Shown in pieces: positions 13,012 to 20,521 of a stretch of DNA of 37,553 nucleotides (positions are counted from its first letter, which is position 1; each line of letters begins with the position of its first letter). The position numbers were made by a program, and so were the translations under genes. The notes below the pieces were generated by a model. That model was not told where the DNA came from and did not search any database. It worked only from the letters and a program-made list of their open reading frames with translations. This stretch comes from a virus: positions 1 to 37,553 of the IMG/VR virus record IMGVR_UViG_3300000956_000125. One strand, 5' to 3'.

Positions 13012-13542
13012 ATGCCAGAGCAAACGATACACCAAGTAAGAAAACTTATTAGCTACGATGACCCGTGGGGCAATGAGTACCGCGCCATTCTCTGCCCGGT
13101 GTGCAAGTACGAGTACAATCACATTCTGTCATCGGAAAAGATTGAAGGAGAAGACAGCCACAAAGCACCCTGGCAAGGACGCGGTGATTTAGTTCTCACT
13201 AAGATGCGGTGCGAGAATTGGCATGAGTGGGAATTGTGCCTCGGCTTCCACAAAGGTCAATCCTTTATCTTCATCCGAACCACAGAAGCAATCAAAATAA
13301 ATTATTACGAATACATTCAATCTCCGGTATGGCGCGCGAAGGCTGAGGCCGCGAAAGAACGCGCCGGTCATCGTTGCCAAGTCTGCAATCGCGGTAAGGC
13401 TGACGGAGTTATTCTAAACGCGCACCACAGGACATACGAAAGACTCGGAAACGAACTCCCTGAAGATATAACCGTACTTTGCAAACATTGTCACGAACTC
13501 TACGAGAAAAATAAATCGAATATCAAGGCGGTGACAGCATGA
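13012..13542 (+). CDS. HNH endonuclease domain protein with N-terminal zinc motif
   Basis: The N-terminal half has CPVCKYEYNH (near residue 28) and a later CENWHEWELC region. The C-terminal half is a clear HNH module: SPVWRAKAEAAKERAGHRC, CQVC, then LNAHHRTYERLGNE, then VLCKHCHELY. The HH pair, the spacing and the CxxCH match the HNH (McrA-like) fold. It sits just before the primase and overlaps it by ATGA. Possible roles are homing, packaging-linked or recombination nuclease. Confidence 0.75.
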   Translation: MPEQTIHQVRKLISYDDPWGNEYRAILCPVCKYEYNHILSSEKIEGEDSHKAPWQGRGDLVLTKMRCENWHEWELCLGFHKGQSFIFIRTTEAIKINYYEYIQSPVWRAKAEAAKERAGHRCQVCNRGKADGVILNAHHRTYERLGNELPEDITVLCKHCHELYEKNKSNIKAVTA

Positions 13543-14474
13543 CAAACACCGTGCCACTCGCCGCTAATCTCCGCGACGCATGGCCCCAGTTGAGATTTGT
13601 AAAATCCGTCAGCAGTCGGGAGTGGCACAGCGAATGCCCGAATTGCGGGGACGTAGGCCATGAGGGTAAGGATTGGCCGGATCGCTTTGTCATGCGCTAT
13701 GACGGCGAACGTTCGCGGGGCTGGTGTCGTAGATGCGGGTATGCTCAATTCGCGGTGAACGTGGTCAGGGACGGCCAGCTTCCTAAGTGGTCGAAGGATG
13801 AGCTAGACGAATTTAGGCGGCAGCGTGAACGGGAAGAGAACGAACGCGCCGCAGAACTCCAGCAACGCCTCAAGCAATTCACAACCGCCGAGTTATGGTC
13901 AGAACTCAATCGGCGCATGACAGAAGAGAATAGAAATTGGTGGCTCAAACGCGGCATACCTAATGATTGGCAAGACTTCTGGAAACTCGGATACCGCGCC
14001 GACAAACAAGCCTACAGCATCCCCTACTTTGATCCGTCATCTAATCCCGTCACCATCCAATACCGACTCGTAAACCCACCTGAGCCAAACGACAAATACA
14101 GATGGGAGTATGGCCTACACTCCGCACCGTATATCACGCGACCGGATATGGGCCTATCGGGATCGGTCATCATCTGCGAGGGCGCAATTAAGGCGATGGT
14201 GACATTCATCTACGGCGCACAGGCCAAGATGCAAGTATTAGCGGTTCCAAGCAAGGCCGACTTCGCCGGGATAGAGTCACTGGTTGAAAAAAGCAAAGCC
14301 GTATTCATCATGCTCGACCCAGACGCCAGAGACCGCGCGCAGGAGTTAGGCGAGAACATTGGCCGACGCTCAAGGATTGTAGAACTTCCGGGGAAGGTAG
14401 ACGATTTGATTTTGAGATACGGCCTTCGGCAGCATGAATTAAGAATGGCGCTTAGGTACGCGAGGCCGATTTGA
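13539..14474 (+). CDS. DNA primase (zinc ribbon plus TOPRIM)
   Basis: A zinc ribbon is formed by CPNC (residues 33-36) and CRRC (63-66). A TOPRIM core follows, with VIICEGAIKAM (catalytic E at about 214) and FIMLDPDA (about 257-263), the metal-binding acidic motif. At 311 aa it is shorter than bacterial DnaG (about 580 aa) and lacks a clear helicase-binding C-terminal domain, as in many phage primases. It lies close upstream of the DnaB-type helicase, so the pair probably forms the phage primosome. Confidence 0.85.
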   Translation: MTNTVPLAANLRDAWPQLRFVKSVSSREWHSECPNCGDVGHEGKDWPDRFVMRYDGERSRGWCRRCGYAQFAVNVVRDGQLPKWSKDELDEFRRQREREENERAAELQQRLKQFTTAELWSELNRRMTEENRNWWLKRGIPNDWQDFWKLGYRADKQAYSIPYFDPSSNPVTIQYRLVNPPEPNDKYRWEYGLHSAPYITRPDMGLSGSVIICEGAIKAMVTFIYGAQAKMQVLAVPSKADFAGIESLVEKSKAVFIMLDPDARDRAQELGENIGRRSRIVELPGKVDDLILRYGLRQHELRMALRYARPI

Positions 14475-14731
14475 AGAAGCTATACAAGCGAATCGGATTC
14501 GGTAGAACTTGCCCGAACTGCGTACAGACTAAGGTAACTATTCTCTTAGAGATTGAGACCGGAAAATATTTTGATAAGTGTAGCTCGTGTAATCGGACAT
14601 GGGATAGCACGCATTCTAAAACGGTAAATATGGAAAATAAAACTCAGTGGCCCTACGATAAAAGGATTGCTCACCAGTATGATTCACTGACAGAGCAAGC
14701 CTGCGCTTTTTACGATCCAAGCGCTGAGTAA
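14471..14731 (+). CDS. Small zinc-ribbon protein, 86 aa (TTG start)
   Basis: The TTG overlaps the primase stop by 4 bases (TTGA), implying coupled translation. CPNCVQTK and CSSCNRTW about 24 residues apart form a zinc ribbon like those in transcription factor S or primase. It may be a primosome accessory. No family recognised. Confidence 0.6.
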   Translation: MKKLYKRIGFGRTCPNCVQTKVTILLEIETGKYFDKCSSCNRTWDSTHSKTVNMENKTQWPYDKRIAHQYDSLTEQACAFYDPSAE

Positions 14732-15068
14732 CGCTTTGTAAATCAACCCACCCCGTGAGAGTGCGGCGGGTAAGTGGTAAATAGGGTATCGGCCTTCTAA
14801 TCCGGTAAAGGGAAATGCACTCAAATCCGGTTGTCCAGAATATGCCCATCCGGTGAAAAGCGTAGTGGCGGCAATTCCGCCAGTCTGGTTCGATGCGGAG
14901 AACCGGCAGATGGTACTTACCCGCGCTGAGTAACACACTCTTGACCTGATAATCTCAGGCAATGCGTCCATAACAAGACGGTTGTGAGTGGCCGATACCC
15001 GATTTGAAAGGCTCAAACGGCCCTTTGAGGGCGGATTCCGTCTTTCAAACAAACACAGGAGTCTCTAA
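14732..15068 (+). ncRNA. Structured noncoding block between primase and helicase genes
   Basis: No frame is convincing on either strand. A 10-bp helix (14766-14775 with 14915-14924) closes a 139-nt domain. Inside are TGGCGG-caatt-CCGCCA (14866-14882), TCTGGTTC/GAAC..CAGA and three copies of ATCCGGT (near 14800, 14825 and 14848). Downstream, CCTGA/TCAGG forms a small hairpin. TTTGAAAG (15003-15010) pairs with CTTTCAAA (15042-15049) around CTCAAA/TTTGAG, just before the SD of the gene at 15069. A structured RNA or leader is likely; no known family recognised. Confidence 0.45.
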
Positions 15069-15467
15069 ATGCAAACTAGGTCTCAGGTCATAAGAAGTAA
15101 AATACAGTCAGTGTTAAGAAAATACCCATCGGCTTACGATGAGGTAATCATTGCTGATCTCTACACGGCGTTCAACGAGCTTCTGGCTCAACTAAATGAG
15201 TCGGGCGAAACCACATGGAATCATCCGGCGATCCGTGCCGTTAAAAGTGTTTGCAAAGAAACGATCCCACCCGGACTCATGCAGACGATTATAGATACGG
15301 TGGGTGGGTCGCCTGACGTTGATAAACTGAAAGCCTGTTACACCGAATGGCACTCGCGTGGAAAGGCGCGCGGGGGTTGGGGTTGGATTTTAGAATGGTA
15401 TCGGGACGGCATCCCCGAACGTTTCAAAAAAGACAACGGCGAACGCTCATTGCCATTTGATGTGTAA
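15069..15467 (+). CDS. Probable replication accessory protein (helicase-loader position), 132 aa
   Basis: SD AGGAG before the ATG. It is helical, with a conserved-looking aromatic end (GGWGWILEWYRDGIPERFKK) of the kind seen at the end of phage replisome organisers and in proteins next to DnaB. It ends 2 bases before the helicase gene. The role as loader is inferred from position only. Confidence 0.45.
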   Translation: MQTRSQVIRSKIQSVLRKYPSAYDEVIIADLYTAFNELLAQLNESGETTWNHPAIRAVKSVCKETIPPGLMQTIIDTVGGSPDVDKLKACYTEWHSRGKARGGWGWILEWYRDGIPERFKKDNGERSLPFDV

Positions 15468-15469
15468 CC

Positions 15470-16474
15470 ATGCAGCAAGATAAATTTCAGCCTTCCGATG
15501 TTTTATTCCTTCCCAATGAAGCCGCGACTGCGGCGCGGATGGAACTTGAATACCGACGACAGCACAGGGACGAAGGTATCACGCTTGGCATATCCGAGAT
15601 TGACGCCGTTCTAAATCCTATCCTGTCTGATAATCTGGTGACAATCATTGGCCGGCCAGGGTCGGGCAAGACAGGATTCAAAATGCGATGGGCCAGGAGT
15701 CAGGCGCAGGCCATCTCAAGGCGCGGCGAAGAAAATAAGGTGGTGCTGTATATCACCTATGAGCAAAGCGTCGAAGACCTGACCGCCTTCAACGTGGCCG
15801 CAAACCAGCGCGTGAGTATGAGTCAGTTAGCGCGGGGGACAACGAGCAACCAGGATTGGGAGAAGGTAATCACAGGTCTGAGCAGACACATAGGCTTGCC
15901 GCTGGCGATCATCGGCCACAGTAAAGAGCGCCGTGAGCGGAGGCCGCGCCTAACGCTCACGAATGTCTTCCAGACGATTGAGTACATGATTGACGAGCGC
16001 AAGGTCATCCCCTACATTATTTTTGTAGACTACTTGCAGCGGATACCGGGAGAGAAATATCAGGGCGACCGCCGCCTAGAAGTCTCAGAGTCACTTGACC
16101 GTTGCAAGGACGGGGCCTTGCGCTATGGGTCGCCGTGGGTTGTGGGTGTCCAGGCCCGGCGCGAAGTAGACAGCCGCAAGGTGCAAGTGCCGCAGTTAGA
16201 TGATGGTCAAGAAACATCGAACATCGAACAGGCCAGCGATTGTATTTTCTCGCTCGTGAGGCCGATAAAGTATCGCAAGGAAGGCGAAGACTTTGGAAGC
16301 GTCACCGTCAAAGGCCACTGTCAGATGTTCGTGACTCTGCTCAAGCAAAAGATGGGCCGCGATAATGTTCCGTTCTGGATTGAGTTTGATCCTGAGTATA
16401 ACGAGTTATTGCAGACGGAGCCGAACGCGGCTATAAAGAACGCAGCGCGGCACGTTGATCTGGTGAACGCATGA
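15470..16474 (+). CDS. DnaB-type replicative helicase (C-terminal RecA-like domain)
   Basis: Walker A GRPGSGKT (residues 61-68), a Walker B-like VDYLQ (IIFVDYLQRI, about 183-192), and the later DnaB signatures QETSNIEQASDCIFSL and LLKQKMGRDNVPFWIEFD. Together these define the superfamily 4 helicase core. At 334 aa it lacks the N-terminal primase-binding domain of host DnaB (about 470 aa), as in several phage versions. It would unwind the replication fork 5' to 3' as a hexamer with the primase encoded upstream. Confidence 0.85.
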   Translation: MQQDKFQPSDVLFLPNEAATAARMELEYRRQHRDEGITLGISEIDAVLNPILSDNLVTIIGRPGSGKTGFKMRWARSQAQAISRRGEENKVVLYITYEQSVEDLTAFNVAANQRVSMSQLARGTTSNQDWEKVITGLSRHIGLPLAIIGHSKERRERRPRLTLTNVFQTIEYMIDERKVIPYIIFVDYLQRIPGEKYQGDRRLEVSESLDRCKDGALRYGSPWVVGVQARREVDSRKVQVPQLDDGQETSNIEQASDCIFSLVRPIKYRKEGEDFGSVTVKGHCQMFVTLLKQKMGRDNVPFWIEFDPEYNELLQTEPNAAIKNAARHVDLVNA

Positions 16475-16656
16475 CACCCCACCCCATTGACCTATGTACC
16501 CTAGAAGAGTCCGAACGCATCTGGCGCGAGATCGCCGCAACGCGCGGGATGACGCTGGAAGAGTTTGATAAACGCTGCGGCGTAATTACCCCCGTGCTGC
16601 CGCCCGCGCCGCGCCTGACCCCGCGCGCTCGACCGGGTGCGGGCGGGAAAGGATGA
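16471..16656 (+). CDS. Hypothetical protein, 61 aa
   Basis: Coupled by ATGA to the helicase gene. A helical first half (TLEESERIWREIAATRGMTL) is followed by a proline/arginine-rich tail (PPAPRLTPRARPGAGGKG). No family recognised. Confidence 0.5.
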   Translation: MTPHPIDLCTLEESERIWREIAATRGMTLEEFDKRCGVITPVLPPAPRLTPRARPGAGGKG

Positions 16657-16660
16657 GCAG

Positions 16661-16858
16661 ATGAGTATTCAAGATGCGATCAATTCTGGAAAAAGGTTTA
16701 GGCGTCCGAGTTTTGTCTTTTGGGGAATAGCACCTGCTTGGATTGAAGTTGTGGATGGCGGTCTGGGTGACAAGAGAAAATTGATTTGGTCTCATAACGA
16801 CGAAAAATGTATGCTGGATGTGGATGATCTTTTGGCGGAAGACTGGATTACTGAATAA
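16661..16858 (+). CDS. DUF2829/Tad2-like small protein, 65 aa
   Basis: Start at the ATG at 16661 (SD AAAGGA); the longer frame from 16637 overlaps the previous gene. The pattern is a short N-terminal helix (IQDAINSGKRFRRPSF), strands with WGIAPAWIEVVD, and a closing DDLLAEDWITE. This is the signature of the DUF2829 family, which includes Tad2, a phage protein that sequesters the Thoeris signal molecule. The anti-defence role is inferred; many DUF2829 members are untested. Confidence 0.5.
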   Translation: MSIQDAINSGKRFRRPSFVFWGIAPAWIEVVDGGLGDKRKLIWSHNDEKCMLDVDDLLAEDWITE

Positions 16859-16876
16859 GATAGTGGAGGCATGCTA

Positions 16877-17218
16877 ATGGACGCAAATAAAAGTCTTGAA
16901 GTTATTATCTCTGCCGCGCGTTGCCTTATGCGCCTATGCGACGACGGCGACACCGCGAACTTTGACAATGACTCGGATGAGCAATTTGGAGTTGAGATAA
17001 GGCAAGCTTTTTCGGCGCTGATGAAAGACGACGCTATCAGCACCGTCGCGTTGGTCGAGATTTTATCCAAGCGTGAAGGCGTGGAGCGCGTGGACGTAGC
17101 GCCGCATACTGAGAAATACGAGATTTCCGTCTGTGACAATCACGGGAAATACCGAACCGATGGCGTACACGCAGAAGTCCACACTGGGCCGGCGGTTATC
17201 TTGGTGGTCACGGACTGA
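16877..17218 (+). CDS. Hypothetical protein, 113 aa
   Basis: Start at ATG 16877, because GGAGG is 7 nt upstream (an ATG at 16871 would be too close). An acidic helical first half (DGDTANFDNDSDEQFGVEIR) is followed by a beta-rich second half (EKYEISVCDNHGKYRTDGVH). No family recognised. Confidence 0.55.
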   Translation: MDANKSLEVIISAARCLMRLCDDGDTANFDNDSDEQFGVEIRQAFSALMKDDAISTVALVEILSKREGVERVDVAPHTEKYEISVCDNHGKYRTDGVHAEVHTGPAVILVVTD

Positions 17219-17263
17219 TTCGTTGGAATATCGGTAACAATCAATCATGTAAGGATTTAGCAA

Positions 17264-17479
17264 ATGAACAAAACAACTTCAACTCAAAGCGGTTATACCT
17301 GTGTCAGGTGCGGATATTTTGTTCTTTCAGGCTCTACGCATACTTGCTGGCCCAATCAACAGCAATACTTCCCGCCAATGACAGACCAGCGCTTGATTAC
17401 TGCACTTGAACGGATCGCGGATGCGCTTGAGAAATGCCTTTCGGAGATAGAGTCTCAACGGAAGGAGGATTCAAAATGA
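17264..17479 (+). CDS. Small zinc-finger/helix protein, 71 aa
   Basis: SD AAGGA before the ATG. Near the N terminus, CVRCGYF and STHTC form a CxxC...HxC zinc motif. A helix follows (LITALERIADALEKCLSEIE), likely a coiled coil. It ends 4 bases past the next gene's start. No family recognised. Confidence 0.6.
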   Translation: MNKTTSTQSGYTCVRCGYFVLSGSTHTCWPNQQQYFPPMTDQRLITALERIADALEKCLSEIESQRKEDSK

Positions 17480-17670
17480 CCAACGATCCAGGCGAGATGA
17501 TTAACGGGCTTGACATTGTTCGCCAGTGGTTCCCAACCGCCACAGAGGACGAAGCTGGATATATTTTGTGGAACGAAACTGGCTGGCCGTGTTTTTGGGA
17601 TGGTGACGACGCGGTTGCTTGCTTGCACGAGCAACTCAAGGATTTATCTGACCGTATTTTCGCGGAGTAG
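17476..17670 (+). CDS. Hypothetical acidic protein, 64 aa
   Basis: The ATG at 17476 has a perfect SD (AAGGAGG, 8-nt spacing); the longer frame (17434) has none. Acidic, with tryptophans (IVRQWFPTATEDEAGYILWN, GWPCFWDGDDAVACLHEQL). No family recognised. Confidence 0.6.
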   Translation: MTNDPGEMINGLDIVRQWFPTATEDEAGYILWNETGWPCFWDGDDAVACLHEQLKDLSDRIFAE

Positions 17671-17673
17671 AAA

Positions 17674-18033
17674 ATGAAACCCCTAACGCCTATCTATGAA
17701 CCGCTTGATAAGGGAATAGCCGACTTGGTAAAACTCCTTCGGGACAACGGCGTTGACACCTTCACGTCTTGCGAGGGCGGTCATCATATTACAAGCTGCG
17801 GTTTTGAACTTCCGACCATTAGAATAAATCCGACCGATAAAAACAACATGGACGCGGATCGAAATAAGATCGCAGCGATCCTGTCTAAGGCCCGCTACGC
17901 TGGATACAATATCAAATACTGCTATCCCTACAATGGCGAGGCGATCCCGTGGGACATTCAGCAACACGGGATTTTCATCGAAATTGAGTTTTGGGCAATT
18001 GGAACGGCTGTACCCGACGATGGCGAGGCGTAG
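17674..18033 (+). CDS. Conserved phage protein with SCEGG motif, 119 aa
   Basis: Contains LVKLLRDNGVDTFTSCEGGH then FELPTIRI. This resembles a phage family in which an N-terminal helix is followed by (T/S)xxSCEGGxGH and PxI. Two-domain alpha/beta; the cysteine and histidine could bind metal. Function unknown. GGAG in the SD. Confidence 0.6.
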   Translation: MKPLTPIYEPLDKGIADLVKLLRDNGVDTFTSCEGGHHITSCGFELPTIRINPTDKNNMDADRNKIAAILSKARYAGYNIKYCYPYNGEAIPWDIQQHGIFIEIEFWAIGTAVPDDGEA

Positions 18034-18241
18034 AAATCGCTTTAGGTTGCAAACCAACGCAGCCAAGTACAGCGTGAAAAACAGGCTGTGTTACGGGAAG
18101 AAGTTTTACGCCACGCACGATAGCGCTAATCAGGCGATGAACTCTCTAGTCTCTCAAGGACTGGCAATGGTGCCGATGGACGTTTATCCATGTGAGCATT
18201 GCGGCGGCTATCACTTCGGCCATACGGCCAACTTCCGATAA
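18020..18241 (+). CDS. Conserved basic phage protein with CxxCGGYHFGH motif, 73 aa
   Basis: Start at ATG 18020, inside the end of the previous gene. Very basic N terminus (MARRRNRFRLQTNAAK). It ends with VYPCEHCGGYHFGHTANF, the cysteine/histidine cluster found in many small phage proteins (CxxCxxWHxGH). It probably binds zinc and nucleic acid. The longer frame to 17933 is unlikely because it lies inside the previous gene. Confidence 0.6.
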   Translation: MARRRNRFRLQTNAAKYSVKNRLCYGKKFYATHDSANQAMNSLVSQGLAMVPMDVYPCEHCGGYHFGHTANFR

Positions 18242-18284
18242 CTTGCCAGCGTTGTTTATACTGCATAGATATAGCGGAGGAGAA

Positions 18285-18617
18285 ATGCTAAAACCTTACA
18301 TGATCTTTTCAAGAAGCGCGGGCAGTGAACAATGCGCGGGGTTGGCTTTCGCTCTCAATCATAAGCAGGCCCGGCGAGTCGGGTGGCAGTCCTTCGCTAA
18401 CGAGATCACGGATGAGTACACCGACCTTGCGGCGAATATTATCCGTGGTTGTAAATGGCTCCTTGAAGAAGCGGATGCTATCAAGTTTGCGAACAACGAA
18501 GCGCATTGCATTTATCCTAAGTCCTGTAAGCGCTGTGAATGTTGGGGACAAGCGCCTATCGGAGATGATGGCATTTGCTACGATTGCAAATCATCTCTTG
18601 AAGTTGTCAAGGTTTGA
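18285..18617 (+). CDS. Protein with C-terminal zinc knuckles, 110 aa
   Basis: The ATG at 18285 has the SD GGAGGAG. The C-terminal third has CKRCECWG and CYDCKSS with a preceding HCIYPKSC, consistent with a zinc-binding module. The N-terminal part is alpha/beta (LAFALNHKQARRVGWQSFAN). Function unknown. Confidence 0.6.
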   Translation: MLKPYMIFSRSAGSEQCAGLAFALNHKQARRVGWQSFANEITDEYTDLAANIIRGCKWLLEEADAIKFANNEAHCIYPKSCKRCECWGQAPIGDDGICYDCKSSLEVVKV

Positions 18618-18650
18618 TAAACAGAATAACCGGGCATAAGTCACTGGATA

Positions 18651-18762
18651 TGGTCATTCATTATGACCAAAGCGGAGGGGAGAGATCGGGCCGGGCCGTT
18701 GGTAAAGCAATGAGGTAGTGGCGCTAACCGCGATGGGGGCCAGAGGGCCCGCCGCGTGGTCA
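18651..18762 (+). other. Structured leader with two exclusive folds
   Basis: TGGTCAT (18651-18657) pairs with ATGACCA (18663-18669) as a hairpin. The same TGACCA..GCGG strand (18664-18675) can instead pair with CCGC.TGGTCA (18752-18762) to close a 76-nt domain. That domain contains GGGCC-agag-GGCCC near the 3' side. The SD of the next gene (GGAGG) lies about 10 nt beyond. No gene fits the 167-bp gap from 18618 to 18784. Confidence 0.45.
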
Positions 18763-18784
18763 AAGGGGTTTGGAGGATGAGTAC

Positions 18785-19102
18785 ATGATAAATACCGTAG
18801 CAGTTGTATTCGTGTCCACGCTCCTGCTTTTCACAACGCTATTATGCGCTGCGTTCTGGTTTGTCACGGACAGGCGACTTCAGGCAACTTGGAAGGCGTT
18901 GCAGAGTCAGAGCGTGTACGTGGTGGTGGTCTACGATGGCGATAAGACGCGAGAGATTATCGTATTTATTGATCGGGAACGCGCACTAGAATATTGGCGG
19001 CATTGCAACGAGATTTACGGCGCGTCAAATGTCTGCTTTGCGTCGCGGGGAATTGAAGTTGTACCGGAAACGCTATTTGATTATGCACTGAACGCGCTGT
19101 AG
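18785..19102 (+). CDS. Membrane-anchored protein, 105 aa
   Basis: The ATG at 18785 has SD GGAGG. One N-terminal membrane helix (about residues 4-26: NTVAVVFVSTLLLFTTLLC) is followed by a soluble alpha/beta domain (VYVVVVYDGDKTREIIVFID, ERALEYWRHCNEIYG). No family recognised. Confidence 0.6.
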   Translation: MINTVAVVFVSTLLLFTTLLCAAFWFVTDRRLQATWKALQSQSVYVVVVYDGDKTREIIVFIDRERALEYWRHCNEIYGASNVCFASRGIEVVPETLFDYALNAL

Positions 19103-19156
19103 GCGAACAGTCCGCGCAGGCCGTGGGCAAGGCGTTACGCTGAGATAGGAGAAACC

Positions 19157-20062
19157 ATGCTAGAAGAATTCGTTACCAAAAACTTTAGCGCCGCCAATGA
19201 AGCGCTCATCGCCGTCCTGGACAAAATCATCCAGGAGTATTCGGCGCAAGGCTACCGCCTGAGCGTGCGCCAACTCTATTATCAACTCGTGGCGCGTGAC
19301 ATCGTTGAGAACACTCAGAAATCCTACAAACGCATCGCTGGCTTGGTGTCCGATGCGCGGCTGGCTGGACTGATTGATTGGGAAATGATCGAAGACCGGG
19401 GCCGCGAGACAATCACGCCGCCGATGTGGAAGAGTCCCGCTGAGATCGTTTTAGCGGCGGCGCGTCAGTTCGCAACGGATCGCTGGAAAGACCAGGATAA
19501 CCACGTTGAAGTTATGGTGGAGAAGGCCGCACTCGAAGGCGTGCTTATTCCTGTCTGCCGTGCCGAAGGCGTGCGCTTCACTGCGAACCGTGGCTATAGT
19601 TCGCAGTCGCTCATGTACGAGACTGGCAAGCGGCTTGAGCAGGCGCTATCCGATGGCAAAGATGTATACATGATTTATTTTGGCGATCACGACCCGTCTG
19701 GTATTGATATGACTCGTGACGTTTCGGATCGCTTGGAAATGTTCTGCCGGTCGGCTGTCGAAGTTCAACGGCTGGCTCTGAATTGGAATCAGATAGAAGA
19801 ATGGAAACCGCCGGAGAACCCGGCGAAACAAACCGACAGCCGCTTTATGCAGTACGTTGAACTGCATGGCGAGTCGTCTTGGGAACTTGACGCGGTGGAA
19901 CCGGCGACCTTAGCCGAACTTTGTCGTAGCGCGATTATAAAACTGCGCGACGAAGACTTATATCAGGAGGCGCTTATGCGCGAGGCCGAGATGAAACAAG
20001 AGCTAGAGCGCTTCGCCGTAGAGTACAACGAAGGCAGCAAGAAGAAAAAGAGCAAATCCTGA
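19157..20062 (+). CDS. TopoVIA/Spo11-like 'mini-A' protein (wHTH plus Toprim)
   Basis: N-terminal winged helix (about residues 35-75) with SVRQLYYQLV, matching the region that carries the catalytic tyrosine in TopoVIA/Spo11 (candidates Y41 or Y42). A Toprim domain follows: VEVMVEKAAL (E122) and MIYFGDHDPSGIDM (D177, D179), the metal-binding acidic residues. At 301 aa it fits the mini-A family of TopoVIA-like proteins described in mobile elements. No B (GHKL ATPase) subunit was seen in the window. The C-terminal tail is lysine-rich. SD AGGAG. Confidence 0.75.
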   Translation: MLEEFVTKNFSAANEALIAVLDKIIQEYSAQGYRLSVRQLYYQLVARDIVENTQKSYKRIAGLVSDARLAGLIDWEMIEDRGRETITPPMWKSPAEIVLAAARQFATDRWKDQDNHVEVMVEKAALEGVLIPVCRAEGVRFTANRGYSSQSLMYETGKRLEQALSDGKDVYMIYFGDHDPSGIDMTRDVSDRLEMFCRSAVEVQRLALNWNQIEEWKPPENPAKQTDSRFMQYVELHGESSWELDAVEPATLAELCRSAIIKLRDEDLYQEALMREAEMKQELERFAVEYNEGSKKKKSKS

Positions 20063-20095
20063 CGACCGATAATTGTCTTAATCGCCAAGTGACCC

Positions 20096-20521
20096 ATGAG
20101 AAAAAAGTATCAATCTCAATACAGACCCGAGCCTTACAGAAAAACAGAGCGGCGAGATCGAGTTCTCGCCTTCATCATAAAATACAAATCCGAGAATGAT
20201 GGGGCTGGTCCTTCAACGCGTGAGATTATGGCCGCGTGCGGCATCAGTGCTACTAGCGTTGTGCATTACACAATTGGACGACTGGTATCAGGCGGCAAGC
20301 TATACATCAATGCCAATCGCCATATCTGTGTCACTGGTGGTCAGTGGCAGATGATGGGGACGGAAGCGGTAGAAAGCGAATTGAATCCGCCTTCAACGAT
20401 GGTTATTGCCAATGCCTTCGAGAAACACCTTGAAGAAAAGCACAACGCTGATTTTGAAGTCTGCTCAAATCCAGAATGCGAACGAGCGTATGCGTTAGAG
20501 ATTGGAGAATTTAAGCAATGA
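20096..20521 (+). CDS. Winged-helix (LexA N-domain-like) protein, 141 aa
   Basis: Residues 22-75 (RVLAFIIKYKSENDGAGPST, REIMAACGISATSVVHYTI, then a wing KLYINANRHICV) match the LexA DNA-binding domain layout. There is no LexA protease domain (no S/K dyad region). The C-terminal part ends in a possible metal site (CSNPECERA). It may be a regulator of the phage's own promoters. Couples to the next gene by a 4-base overlap. Confidence 0.65.
   Translation: MRKKYQSQYRPEPYRKTERRDRVLAFIIKYKSENDGAGPSTREIMAACGISATSVVHYTIGRLVSGGKLYINANRHICVTGGQWQMMGTEAVESELNPPSTMVIANAFEKHLEEKHNADFEVCSNPECERAYALEIGEFKQ

Noticed and set aside
14766-14850. tRNA-Arg (TCT) gene
   Set aside because: The stretch around 14788-14806 resembles an arginine tRNA anticodon arm (CTTCTAA loop), and a D-loop-like AGTGGTAAA precedes it. 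But D-stem and T-stem do not pair and the acceptor does not close, so it is not a working tRNA.
14684-15052. 122-codon minus-strand frame in the structured block
   Set aside because: No SD, unlike any known protein, and the region is better explained by nested RNA helices.
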